From: Planctomycetota bacterium
GTDB taxonomy: Bacteria; Planctomycetota; UBA1135
Length of the DNA: 62,388 nucleotides
Reading direction: 5' to 3'
Assembly: GCA_021776925.1 (NCBI GenBank)
Contig: JAJFFB010000035.1
Span: 1 to 62,388 of the forward strand
The notes beneath the pieces were generated by a model, which had not been told where the DNA came from, searched no databases, and was given only the letters and a program-made list of their open reading frames with translations. Shown in pieces: positions 35,529 through 44,121 of the stretch (its first letter is position 1; each line of letters opens with the position of its first letter). The translations under genes and the position numbers were made by a program.

Positions 35529-36481
35529 TGCCGGAGCCGCGGCGTTACTTCCTGCTCGGGCCGACCGCCTCGGGCAAGACCGCGGTGGCGCTGCAACTGG
35601 CGCCGCGTCTGGGTGCCGAGATTCTGTCGCTGGATTCGATGCTGGTCTACCGCGGCATGGACCTCGGCACCGCCAAGCCCACTGCCGAGGAGCGCGCCGC
35701 GGTGCCTCACCACCTGCTCGACCTGGTCGGGCCCGAGGACGAATTCTCGGTGGCGCGCTGGTTGGAGTACGCTGGCCAGGTCGAGCAGGATCTGGCCGCG
35801 CGCGGCCGCGCGGCGCTCTACGTCGGCGGCACCAACCTCTACCTGAAGGCATTGACCGCCGGCCTGCTGCACGGCGCCGAGGTGAGCGCCGAGGTGCGCC
35901 GGCAAGTGCGCGAGGAAGGTGCCAGCGAGGGTGGTTTGGAGCGCTTGCGCGAGGAGTTGAAGTCGGTGGATGCGGCGAGCTTTGCACGAATCCACCCGAA
36001 TGACCGCAAACGTTTGCTGCGCGCAATCGAAATGTATCGTGCCACCGGCCGGCCGCTGAGCCAGTGGCAGGAACAGTGGGCCGGCAAGCCGGAAATCGGT
36101 GCCGCCGCGGTCGCCCTGCTCTGGTCGCGCGAGGTCCTGCGCCGGCGTGTGGAAGAACGCTTCGACCAGATGCTGCAACACGGCCTGCTTGACGAGATCG
36201 ACCGCATCCGCGCGACCGGCGGCTTCGGCCCGACCGCCGCCAAAGCGCTGGGTTACCGGCAGATGCTGAGTCATCTCGAAGGCGCTTGCAGCCTGGAGCA
36301 GGCGGGTGAGCGCGCTGTTACCCTCACCCGCACCTATATCCGCCGCCAGATGACCTGGCTGCGCTCCTTTCCCGACCTGCACTGGGTCGGGATGGAAGAT
36401 CCAGACTCGATGCCGCGCCCGCTGGCGAGCGTGGTGGACGAGGCCGAGGCCGCGCTGCTCGGCCGACCAACCCCGGAATAG
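35528..36481 (+). CDS. miaA: tRNA dimethylallyltransferase
   Basis: MiaA adds the dimethylallyl group to A37 of tRNAs reading UNN codons. The 317-residue protein has the P-loop GPTASGKT (11-18), then LSLDSMLVYRGMDLGTAKPT and PHHLLDLVGPEDEFSVARW. YVGGTNLYLKALTAGLL and NDRKRLLRAIEMYRATGRP follow, and KALGYRQMLSHLEG comes near the end. The start is the ATG at 35528, overlapping the upstream TGA. In proteobacteria miaA is followed by hfq-hflX-hflK-hflC; here two SPFH genes follow directly, with no hfq or hflX. Confidence 0.95.
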   Translation: MPEPRRYFLLGPTASGKTAVALQLAPRLGAEILSLDSMLVYRGMDLGTAKPTAEERAAVPHHLLDLVGPEDEFSVARWLEYAGQVEQDLAARGRAALYVGGTNLYLKALTAGLLHGAEVSAEVRRQVREEGASEGGLERLREELKSVDAASFARIHPNDRKRLLRAIEMYRATGRPLSQWQEQWAGKPEIGAAAVALLWSREVLRRRVEERFDQMLQHGLLDEIDRIRATGGFGPTAAKALGYRQMLSHLEGACSLEQAGERAVTLTRTYIRRQMTWLRSFPDLHWVGMEDPDSMPRPLASVVDEAEAALLGRPTPE

Positions 36482-36487
36482 AGAACC

Positions 36488-37675
36488 ATGACAGACCCAT
36501 CCGATTTCAAAGGCTCAGGAGGCGGCTGGAGGAATCCTCCGCGACCGCCGCGACCGCCGGGTTCCGGCGGACCCGAGTTTCCCAAGCTTCCCTTCAACAA
36601 GCCGCCGCGCAAGGTGATGATCATCGGCGGCATCATCCTCGTCTTTTTGCTGGTGGTGGTTGGCGCCCTGGTCAGTGGCCGTGGCGGCATCGTCGAGATC
36701 TCCGACCGCGAGGTCGCGGTGATCGTCAACTACATGACCGGTAGCGAGGAGATCGTCGACCGCCCCGGCTACAAGATCTTCTTCCCCTTCACCCAGCAGG
36801 CGTTCAAGTTCGACAAGTCGCCGCAGACCTTTGTCATGAGCGGGGATCGGGACATCGACAACAACCACGTGCGCAAGCTGACCGTGCGCGCCAGTGATGG
36901 TTCGAGCTTCTGGTTCGAGAAATTGTCCATCCAATACTCTCTCCGTCCTTCAGCCGCCAACATCATTCTTAATGACTCTGGTGACGGTGAATCCTTCAAA
37001 CAACAATGGGTGCGCACCTTCGCCCGTTCGATCCTGCGCGACGAATTCGGCAAATACTCGGCTGAAGAAGTTGCGGATCCGTCTGGCTACGGAGAAGCAA
37101 CTGACAAGGCACAAGGCCGACTCAATGTGGCATTGGAACCACACGGAATCAAAGTTGTTCGGATTATTACTCCGCGCCCCAAGTTCGAGGAACGATATGA
37201 AAACGCCATCGCCGAAAGAAAGGTGGCGGATCAAACTGTGAGTAAGCTCATGACCCGAGCCGACCAGCTTCGTCAAGAACGAGAACGGCGGCTAGCCGAT
37301 ATCGAACGTGACAAGGCAACTCAATACGAAACGCTACTCGGCACCCTTGGTGCGGAAAAGATCACTGCTGAAAAGGATGCCGTGCGCATTACCAAGGATG
37401 CCGATGCAGAAAAAATTCGTGTTGCAGCAGAAGGCCAGGCCACGGAGCAACAGCTCACTGAGGAAGCGCGAGGCAAGACCGCGCTAGCACATAAGGAAGC
37501 CGAGGGATTACGCGCGCGGGTTGAGGCTCTTGCCACCCGCGGTGAGATCTTGATCAAAGAAAGGCTTGCTGAGAATTTCAGCAAGATACGTTTTGAAATT
37601 GTTCCATACCGTCGCGATCCCGCTCCGATCCGGATCGAGCACTTGGAAGGCAGCCGTCGGGGAGGAAACCAGTAA
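36488..37675 (+). CDS. SPFH/Band 7 membrane protein, first of a pair (HflK position)
   Basis: The 395-residue protein has a Gly/Pro-rich N-terminus (residues 1-40), one membrane helix (about 43-62, VMIIGGIILVFLLVVVGALV) and an SPFH domain. A long coiled coil follows, with the repeated RLADIERDKATQYE, AEKDAVRITKDADAEK pattern. SPFH proteins build ring-like membrane scaffolds, some holding FtsH. The Gly-rich N-terminus and the miaA context resemble HflK, but identity is not proven. From about 36920 onward its codon use drops in GC sharply, while the first 140 codons are typical of the neighbours. The next gene starts inside the stop codon (TAATG). Confidence 0.82.
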   Translation: MTDPSDFKGSGGGWRNPPRPPRPPGSGGPEFPKLPFNKPPRKVMIIGGIILVFLLVVVGALVSGRGGIVEISDREVAVIVNYMTGSEEIVDRPGYKIFFPFTQQAFKFDKSPQTFVMSGDRDIDNNHVRKLTVRASDGSSFWFEKLSIQYSLRPSAANIILNDSGDGESFKQQWVRTFARSILRDEFGKYSAEEVADPSGYGEATDKAQGRLNVALEPHGIKVVRIITPRPKFEERYENAIAERKVADQTVSKLMTRADQLRQERERRLADIERDKATQYETLLGTLGAEKITAEKDAVRITKDADAEKIRVAAEGQATEQQLTEEARGKTALAHKEAEGLRARVEALATRGEILIKERLAENFSKIRFEIVPYRRDPAPIRIEHLEGSRRGGNQ

Positions 37676-38742
37676 TGAAAAAACTCATAACAATCGCTGT
37701 GCTCTTGGTTTTGATTCCGATCATTTCCGCTCTTCTAGTGGAGCGCGTTCCGCCAGGGGTCATTGGCGTCCGTCAGGGAATGTGGGGTTCCGGGTACGAA
37801 CAAAAAGACTATATGACCGGATTTCGCTTGGGCGTCACCGGCTATCACAAGTGGCATTACCTGCCGCGCAAGACCCACTTCATCCATTTCACTGAATCTA
37901 ATCCCACTGGTCGAGTCAATAGCTTGATCGAGAGCTGGAACCAGTCTTTGAACATCCGCACTCGGGACAATAACCCGGTGCTCATTGACGTCTCTGTTGC
38001 TTACAAAATTTCGGATGGATTTGCATGGCAGATTGTCCAGAAGGGGCAACAAGCAAATTACACCGAAAAGCTGGACGACGTGACCCGCAGCGTTCTGAGG
38101 ATTGAACTGGGCAAACTCTCCTCAGAAGATCTACAAAGCACTGAGCTTCGATTGCAAATGGTGGAACAGATTTTGCCCTTGCTTACTTCGGCCATGGGCG
38201 AATATTTCTGTGAAGCGAACTCCATGCTGATTCGAAAAATTGGATTCCCCCCGGATTACGAGGCTCAATTGCAAGAGAAACAATACCTTCGGCAGAAAGC
38301 CAAGCTGGATCAGGCGCAGACTTTACTTGCTGAAGAAGAGAAAACTGTAAACATGATCGATATGCAGATCGGGGCCGCGGAACGTGCACTGGAAGAGGAT
38401 TGGAACAAGAGGATCCAGGAGAAAATGTCTGAGTACCAGGTAGTCATCGCGCAGATCAAAGCCGACGCCGACGTCTACGCCTCGCGTACCGTGGCTCAAG
38501 GCGAGGCCGAACGCGTGATCGCCGAAGCCAATGGCAAGCTGGCGGTGGAGAAGGCCGAAGCGCTGCGCAACGAGTTGCGCACCGCGGCGCTGAACTCCGA
38601 AGGCGGCCACATTCTGCTCGGGCTGGAGGCCGCGACCAATCTGCAGATTCCGACGGTCACGCTGAACAGCGATGATCCGGCGGTGCCGATGATCCTCGAT
38701 CTGAGCAAGCTGACCAGCCTGCTGGTCGGCAAGAGCGACTGA
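37675..38742 (+). CDS. SPFH/Band 7 membrane protein, second of a pair (HflC position)
   Basis: The 355-residue protein begins with a membrane anchor (MKKLITIAVLLVLIPIISALL), then the SPFH domain (VERVPPGVIGVRQGMWGSGY, NVRTRDNNPVLIDVSV-like segment at 95-115), and a coiled coil rich in Glu and Lys. It ends in LDLSKLTSLLVGKSD. It probably forms hetero-oligomers with the preceding SPFH protein. Codons up to about 38450 are lower in GC, then return abruptly to the high-GC style for the last 90 codons. The gene ends in a bidirectional hairpin facing polA. Confidence 0.82.
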   Translation: MKKLITIAVLLVLIPIISALLVERVPPGVIGVRQGMWGSGYEQKDYMTGFRLGVTGYHKWHYLPRKTHFIHFTESNPTGRVNSLIESWNQSLNIRTRDNNPVLIDVSVAYKISDGFAWQIVQKGQQANYTEKLDDVTRSVLRIELGKLSSEDLQSTELRLQMVEQILPLLTSAMGEYFCEANSMLIRKIGFPPDYEAQLQEKQYLRQKAKLDQAQTLLAEEEKTVNMIDMQIGAAERALEEDWNKRIQEKMSEYQVVIAQIKADADVYASRTVAQGEAERVIAEANGKLAVEKAEALRNELRTAALNSEGGHILLGLEAATNLQIPTVTLNSDDPAVPMILDLSKLTSLLVGKSD

Positions 38743-38764
38743 CCCGCCCGCGGGTCCGTCACAC

Positions 38765-38799
38765 GGCCGGCCACTGCCTATGGGCGGTGGCCGGCCTTT
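38765..38799 (+). terminator. Terminator hairpin between the SPFH genes and polA
   Basis: GGCCGGCCACTGCC (38765-38778) pairs with GGCGGTGGCCGGCC (38783-38796), with one G-U-type mismatch, and TTTGCTTTA follows. It stands between two convergent genes, 22 bases after the SPFH stop, and would act best on the plus strand. Confidence 0.7.
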
Positions 38800-38802
38800 G
38801 CT

Positions 38803-41538
38803 TTAGTGGGCCTCGGACCAGTCGTTGCCGCAGCCGATGTCGACCTTGAGCGGGACCTCGAGGTCCATCACCGACTCCATCGCCTCGCGCACCAGTTCAC
38901 TCAGTGGCTGCAACTCGGCGGCAGGGCACTCGAAAACCAGTTCGTCGTGCACCTGCAGCAGCATCGCCGCCTGCAGGCCGGAAGCCGCCAGGCGTTCGTC
39001 GACGCGCAGCATCGCCAGCTTGATCAGATCGGCGGCCGAGCCCTGCACCGGAGAATTGACCGCGACGTTTTCGGCGTTGGCGCGCACCCGGCCGTCGCGC
39101 GACTGGATGCCGGGGATCGGACGCTGGCGCCCCATCAGCGTGGTGGTGTAACCGCAGTCCACGGCGGCGGCGAGGGTGCTGTCGATCCAGGCGCGCACTC
39201 CGGGGAGCGCGTCGAAGTAGGCGTCGATGAAGGCGCGGGCGTCGGCGGTCGACATGCCGATCTGGCGCCCCAGGCGTTGCGCTCCCATGCCGTAAAGGAT
39301 GCCGAAATTGACCGCCTTGGCGCGTCCGCGCATCTCGGCGGTGACTCCCTCGCTTCCAGTCTCAAACACCAGCGCGGCGGTGCGCGCGTGCACGTCGGCG
39401 CCTTCGAGGAAGGCGGCGACCAGCGCCGGGTCAGCCGACATGTGCGCCACCAGGCGCAGTTCGATCTGCGAATAATCGGCGGAGACCAGGATCCAGCCAT
39501 CCTCGCGCGGTACGAAGGCGCGGCGGATCTCACGCCCTTCCTGGCTGCGGATCGGGATGTTCTGCAGGTTCGGGTCGCTGGAGGACAATCGCCCGGTAGA
39601 GGCCACCGCCTGGTTGTAGGAAGTGTGGATGCGCCCGGTCTCAGGGTTGACCCAGCGCGGCAGCGCCTCGAGGTAGGTCGAACGCAATTTGGTCAGGCGG
39701 CGGTAGTCGAGCAGATGATCGACCACGGCGATGCCGCTGTAGCGATCCAGCGTGGCGGCGTCGGTGCGGTAGCCGGTCTTGGTGCGGCCGACGCGCTTGA
39801 CCCCGGCCTCGTTCTGGATCAGCATCTTCTCGAACAGGATCGGGCCGAGCTGCTTAGGTGAATTGAGGTTGAATTCCTCGCCGGCAGCGGCGTACACAGC
39901 GGCGGTGGCGGCCTGCTGACGCTGCTCCAGGATTTCGTCCAAGGCCCGCACTCGTTCGATGTCGAGGCGGATGCCGTGCGCCTCCATGCGCTCCAGCACC
40001 GGCAGCAGCGGCAGGTCGAGCTCGAACATCAAACGCTCGGCGTCTCCGCCGGCGCCTTTCAATTCCTGGCGCAGGATGCGGTCGAGCTGCCAGGTCGCGT
40101 CGGCGTCCTCGCAGGCGTATTCGGACACCGTCGGCACCGGCACCTGGTCCATGGTCAGCGCATTGCGGCCGCTGCCGAGCAGTTCCTTGGTCGGGATCTT
40201 GCGCAGGCCGAGGTAGTTCAGCGAGAGTTCGTCGAGGTTGTGGCGGCTGTTGGGATCGACCAGGAAGTGCGCCAGCATGGTGTCGAAGCCGACCCCGGCG
40301 ATCGCCACCCCGTGGCGGCGCATCACGTGCAGGTCGTACTTCAAGTTCTGCCCGGTCTTGGGCACCGTGGCGTCCTGCAGCACCGGCGCCAGAAAACTCA
40401 CCGGGTCTTCGCCGCCGGGTCCGCGCAGCGCGTCGCTGAGGTTGAGCGGTACGTACCACGCGGTGCCCGCCACCCAGCAGAAAGACATTCCCACCAAGCG
40501 CGCGCGCAGTGGATCGATGTCGGTGGTTTCGGTGTCGAAGGCGAAGCCGCCGCTCTGTTCCAGGCCCTGGCGCAGTTCCGCCAACATCTCTGGGGTGTCC
40601 ACGGTGCGGTAGTCGCGACCGGCGGCGCGGCCGGTGGGCGCGCCGCTCGCACCTGCCGCGCCGCCTGCGGGGGTGCCGGCCTCGGATTCAAAGCGCTCGC
40701 GCAGGCTGCGCAGGCCGTGCTGGTGGCAGAAAGCGAGCAGCTCCAGCTGCTTCCGCGCCTGCACCACGAAGGCGCCGGCATCGCCCAGCTCCATGTCGAC
40801 CACCAGCGTGACCATGGTTCGCGCGGCGCGCGCGTCGGCGGCGTGAGTGGCGAGGTTTTCGGCCAGCTTGCCCTTTTCCTCCTGGGGCCCGCGCTGCAGG
40901 ACCTGCTCCAGATCTCCGTATTTCTGCAAGAGGGTGGTGGCCTTCTTCGGTCCGATCCCTGGCACACCGGCAATGTTGTCCGAGCTGTCGCCGACCAGCG
41001 CCTGCCAGTCGATCATCTGCTCGGGCCGCACGCCGAACTTGGCCTCGACCTCGGCCGGCCCCATTTTCTCGGCCGCGGCGCCGGCCTTGGGGGGGGGGCA
41101 CTGCAGGATCTGCTCCGACACCACCTGGGCGAGGTCTTTGTCGTTGGAGAACAGCAGCGTTTTCCAACCTTGCGCGCTGCTCTGCACCGCCAGACTGGCG
41201 AGGATGTCGTCGGCTTCGTAGCCGGGCCGGTCGAGCTGCGGAATGCCGAGCAGTTCGGTGACTTCCCGCATCCACGGGAACTGCATCGCCAGGTCCTCGT
41301 CCAATTCGGCGCGGTTGGCCTTGTAGTCGGGACTCAGCTGATGACGGAAGGTCGGCTCGGGCCGGTCCCAGGCGACCACCACCGCATCCGAGGGGAAATC
41401 CTCGAGCGCGCGCAGCACCGCCGCCATGTACCCGTACAGCGCGCCCGACGGGCGGCCGTCACCGTCGGTAAGACCGCGGATGGCAAAAAAGGCGCGAAAG
41501 GCCAGCGCGGTGCCGTCGAGGACCAGGAGCTGTGGCAT
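38803..41538 (-). CDS. polA: DNA polymerase I
   Basis: The 911-residue enzyme carries all three activities. The 5'-3' exonuclease starts MPQLLVLDGTALAFRAFFAI and includes GVPGIGPKKATTLLQKYG. The 3'-5' exonuclease is intact, with D335/E337 in FAFDTETTD, GQNLKYDLHVM and YACEDADATW. The polymerase shows VSADYSQIELR, RGRAKAVNFGILYGMGA and LQVHDELVFE. Many bacteria keep a dead proofreading domain in PolA, so its retention is notable. A run of ten G (41089-41098) lies in the exonuclease part, coding for prolines on the minus strand. It is the last gene of recJ-yqaA-polA. Confidence 0.96.
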   Translation of the reverse strand: MPQLLVLDGTALAFRAFFAIRGLTDGDGRPSGALYGYMAAVLRALEDFPSDAVVVAWDRPEPTFRHQLSPDYKANRAELDEDLAMQFPWMREVTELLGIPQLDRPGYEADDILASLAVQSSAQGWKTLLFSNDKDLAQVVSEQILQCPPPKAGAAAEKMGPAEVEAKFGVRPEQMIDWQALVGDSSDNIAGVPGIGPKKATTLLQKYGDLEQVLQRGPQEEKGKLAENLATHAADARAARTMVTLVVDMELGDAGAFVVQARKQLELLAFCHQHGLRSLRERFESEAGTPAGGAAGASGAPTGRAAGRDYRTVDTPEMLAELRQGLEQSGGFAFDTETTDIDPLRARLVGMSFCWVAGTAWYVPLNLSDALRGPGGEDPVSFLAPVLQDATVPKTGQNLKYDLHVMRRHGVAIAGVGFDTMLAHFLVDPNSRHNLDELSLNYLGLRKIPTKELLGSGRNALTMDQVPVPTVSEYACEDADATWQLDRILRQELKGAGGDAERLMFELDLPLLPVLERMEAHGIRLDIERVRALDEILEQRQQAATAAVYAAAGEEFNLNSPKQLGPILFEKMLIQNEAGVKRVGRTKTGYRTDAATLDRYSGIAVVDHLLDYRRLTKLRSTYLEALPRWVNPETGRIHTSYNQAVASTGRLSSSDPNLQNIPIRSQEGREIRRAFVPREDGWILVSADYSQIELRLVAHMSADPALVAAFLEGADVHARTAALVFETGSEGVTAEMRGRAKAVNFGILYGMGAQRLGRQIGMSTADARAFIDAYFDALPGVRAWIDSTLAAAVDCGYTTTLMGRQRPIPGIQSRDGRVRANAENVAVNSPVQGSAADLIKLAMLRVDERLAASGLQAAMLLQVHDELVFECPAAELQPLSELVREAMESVMDLEVPLKVDIGCGNDWSEAH

Positions 41539-41575
41539 CAGGCGAGAGTGGCAGGGGTGGCAGGAGTCAGGAGCA

Positions 41576-42238
41576 TCAGCCGATGTACTTCAGGGCCACG
41601 AAACCGCCGACCAGGAGCACGGTGAAGCCCACCGCCACCCAGTCGAACCACTTCTCCATCCACACCACCACCGGATCGCCGAAGGAGCGCAGCAGGAAGC
41701 CTTCGGTGAAGAAGCGCAACCCGCGGCCAAGGGCGCAGGCTCCGACAAAGGCCGGAAAGCCGATTTGAGCGCCTTCCTTGGCCATCGCGCCGATGGCGAT
41801 GGTGAACACCTTGAAGGGGATCGGCGTGATCGCCGCGATCAGCAGCGCGAACAGCCCGTACTCATTGAACCAGTCCTGGATGCGCACCCAGGTGGCCCGG
41901 TCTGAGTCGTACAAGTCGAGCAGAGGCTCGCCGACCACGTCCATCAGGAACATGCCGATGACCCAGCCGAGCATCGCGCCGAGTACCGAAGCCAGCGTGG
42001 TGATGCCGGCGTAAGCAAGTGCGCGCTGCGGGTGCTTGGCTCCCATCACCAGCAGCAGCGGGTCGGGCGGAATCGGGAAGAAGCTGGCCTCGGCGAAACT
42101 GAGCCCGAACAGCGCGCGGCCGGCATAAGGCTTGTCGGCGAAGCGCATCATCCAGTCGTAGGCGCTGCGCATCCAGCGCAGCGGATGCAGCAGCGAACGC
42201 GTGCGGGCGGCCGGAGCAGGGGGGGGCGTATCGCTCAC
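41576..42238 (-). CDS. YqaA/DedA-type VTT-domain membrane protein
   Basis: The 220-residue membrane protein has the VTT (SNARE-associated/DedA) fold: a re-entrant segment FAEASFFPIPPDPLLLVMGA, then ALAYAGITTLASVLGAMLGWVIGMF and LLIAAITPIPFKVFTIAIGAM, which match the YqaA branch. DedA-family proteins move phospholipids or undecaprenyl phosphate across the membrane. The start is taken as the GTG at 42238, 28 bases after the recJ stop; the ATG at 42172 is the main alternative. A run of eight G near 42219 falls within the first codons. It lies between recJ and polA. Confidence 0.82.
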   Translation of the reverse strand: MSDTPPPAPAARTRSLLHPLRWMRSAYDWMMRFADKPYAGRALFGLSFAEASFFPIPPDPLLLVMGAKHPQRALAYAGITTLASVLGAMLGWVIGMFLMDVVGEPLLDLYDSDRATWVRIQDWFNEYGLFALLIAAITPIPFKVFTIAIGAMAKEGAQIGFPAFVGACALGRGLRFFTEGFLLRSFGDPVVVWMEKWFDWVAVGFTVLLVGGFVALKYIG

Positions 42239-42266
42239 CGGGTGGGCGCAGAAGACAGGGGGGTAC

Positions 42267-44060
42267 TCATGGCGAGGGTGCGGTGACCGCCATCGCCTCC
42301 AGGGTGCCACTGCGGCGCACATCGCGGATGGTCCATTCGACCGAGCGGCGTCCGCGGAAGGCGTTGATCCCCGCCTCGAAGACCAGGTCGACCTGGGCCC
42401 CCTGCTGCAATTCCTGCAGGCGTTCGGCCATGCTCCAGCCCAGAGCGCGCACCGCGTGGCCGTTCTTCTCGACCTGCAGCGAAACGTGGCGGCCGCTTTC
42501 ACCCATGAAGTGGGGGGGGGCGAGCAGCGTCATCGCGCTGGCCAGAAATAGCGGCTGGCCGAAGGCCTGGCCGAAGGGCTCGAGCAGGTTGAACTCTTCC
42601 ACCGCGGCGAGGGTCAGGTCGTGGGGCTGCACCTCCATGTCGACCTGCACGGTCGGCGGCTGTGGCTCGGGCAGGCGGGTGGCGGAGTCGCGCAGGCGCT
42701 CGCCGAGAACCTCGGCCAGGTCCGGATGGAAATGAAAGCCGGCGGCCTGCGCGTGGCCGCCATAACCGAGGAAGTGTTCGTCGGCGCCGCGCATCAACTC
42801 GACCAGATTCACGCCTTCCGGGCCGCGCGCACTGCCGCGCGCCACCCCCGGACTGCACTCCGACCACAACAGGCACGGCAGGCCGGTGGTCTCGTGGAAT
42901 CGTGCGGCGACGATGCCGAGCACGCCGAAGGCTGCTTCGCTGCGGCCGGCGAAGAGCACGCGGTCGCCACGTTCGCGCTGCTCTTCGACCTGGGATTCAA
43001 GCGCGAGCTGCTCGCTGGCCTGCAGATCCTGGCGCGCCCGGTTCCACTCGCGCAACTTCTTTGCCAGGGCCTGCGCCTCGTTCGGATCGGAGGTCGCCAA
43101 CAAGCGGAAGGACAGCTCCGGGCAGCCCATGCGCCCGGCGGCATTGAGGTGCGGGGCAATGCGGTAGGCGACGTCGCTGGCGCTCGGATGGCCGAGGCGC
43201 AGTTCCTCGACCAAGGCGCGCAGGCCGGCAAAACTGGACCCGGGCAGGGTTTCCAGGCCGCGGCGCACCAGGCCGCGGTTGGGCCCTTCCAGACGCATGC
43301 TGTCGGCCAAGGTGGCGATGGCGACAAAGCCCAGCGCGTCGTAGAGAAAGCGCCGGTGCGATTCCGGCAGCGTGCCGTCGCCGTGCAAATCGCGCAGCAG
43401 GCCCCAGGCCAGCAAATAGGCGACGCCGGCGCCGCAGAAGTGCGGGAACAACGGTTCTTCGCGGTCCTGCGCCAGCCACGGATTGAGCAGCGCGGTGCAC
43501 GGGGGTAGTTCATCGCCGGCGAGGTGGTGGTCGACCACCAGCACGCGCACGCCGTCGGCGGCGAGCCGGCGCAGCGGTTCCACCGCGGTGGTGCCGTTGT
43601 CGACCGCGATGACCAGTCGTGCCTGATGGTCGCGCACCGCCTGCAGGGAGTTCTCGCCGAAGGAATAGCCGTCGCGGACGCGGTCGGGCAGGAACACCTT
43701 GGCTTCGACGCCCAGCATCTGCAGCAGGCGGTAGAGCAGCACCGCACCGCAGGTGCCGTCGACGTCGTAATCGCCGTGGATCAAGACCGGATGGGGGCGG
43801 CCGGCGCGGTGGTCTTCGACCAGTTCGCGCAGCGCGGCGAGCGCCGCCTCGATGTCGGGAAGGCGGGAGGGGTCGGGCAGCGTGCGCAGGTCGGGCTGCA
43901 GCAGCTGCGCGGCACGCGCCGGGTCGGCGTGGCTGCGGTTGACCAGGATCTGCGCGGTGACCGGGCCGAGGCGCAGTTCGCGGCACAGGCGGTCGCGCCG
44001 CCGCGGAGTTTCGGGCAGCAGCCGCCAGCGGAAGTTCGGGGCGAGGGCGGCTGGGGTCAC
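42267..44060 (-). CDS. recJ: Single-stranded-DNA exonuclease RecJ
   Basis: RecJ degrades 5' ends of single-stranded DNA in recombination and repair. The DHH-family metal motifs are all present: HGDYDVDG (D97, D99, D101), VDNGTT, VVDHH (177-179) and HLNAAGRMGCPE. The DHHA1 part has YGGHAQAAGFHF, and an OB-type domain closes the protein (597 residues). The GTG at 44060 is preceded by TAGAAT 7 nt upstream. recJ diverges from selA across only 61 bases. A run of nine G at 42512-42520 sits in the OB region and keeps the frame. Confidence 0.95.
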   Translation of the reverse strand: MTPAALAPNFRWRLLPETPRRRDRLCRELRLGPVTAQILVNRSHADPARAAQLLQPDLRTLPDPSRLPDIEAALAALRELVEDHRAGRPHPVLIHGDYDVDGTCGAVLLYRLLQMLGVEAKVFLPDRVRDGYSFGENSLQAVRDHQARLVIAVDNGTTAVEPLRRLAADGVRVLVVDHHLAGDELPPCTALLNPWLAQDREEPLFPHFCGAGVAYLLAWGLLRDLHGDGTLPESHRRFLYDALGFVAIATLADSMRLEGPNRGLVRRGLETLPGSSFAGLRALVEELRLGHPSASDVAYRIAPHLNAAGRMGCPELSFRLLATSDPNEAQALAKKLREWNRARQDLQASEQLALESQVEEQRERGDRVLFAGRSEAAFGVLGIVAARFHETTGLPCLLWSECSPGVARGSARGPEGVNLVELMRGADEHFLGYGGHAQAAGFHFHPDLAEVLGERLRDSATRLPEPQPPTVQVDMEVQPHDLTLAAVEEFNLLEPFGQAFGQPLFLASAMTLLAPPHFMGESGRHVSLQVEKNGHAVRALGWSMAERLQELQQGAQVDLVFEAGINAFRGRRSVEWTIRDVRRSGTLEAMAVTAPSP

Positions 44061-44067
44061 CCTGCGG

Positions 44068-44073
44068 ATTCTA
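44068..44073 (-). promoter_or_regulatory. Putative -10 hexamer TAGAAT, 7 nt before recJ GTG
   Basis: On the minus strand TAGAAT (five of six to TATAAT) ends 7 nt before the recJ GTG. The same hexamer stands 6 nt before the selD start. No strong -35 is visible. Confidence 0.45.
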
Positions 44074-44109
44074 GGCCCAGGAGGCGGCGGATTCGAGCGC
44101 CCCGGCGGC

Positions 44110-44115
44110 TAGGAT
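44110..44115 (+). promoter_or_regulatory. Putative -10 hexamer TAGGAT, 6 nt before selA GTG
   Basis: TAGGAT fits TAnnnT and exactly 6 nt separate it from the GTG at 44122. Together with the recJ element it forms a compact divergent promoter pair within 61 bases. Confidence 0.45.
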
Positions 44116-44121
44116 GCCAGG

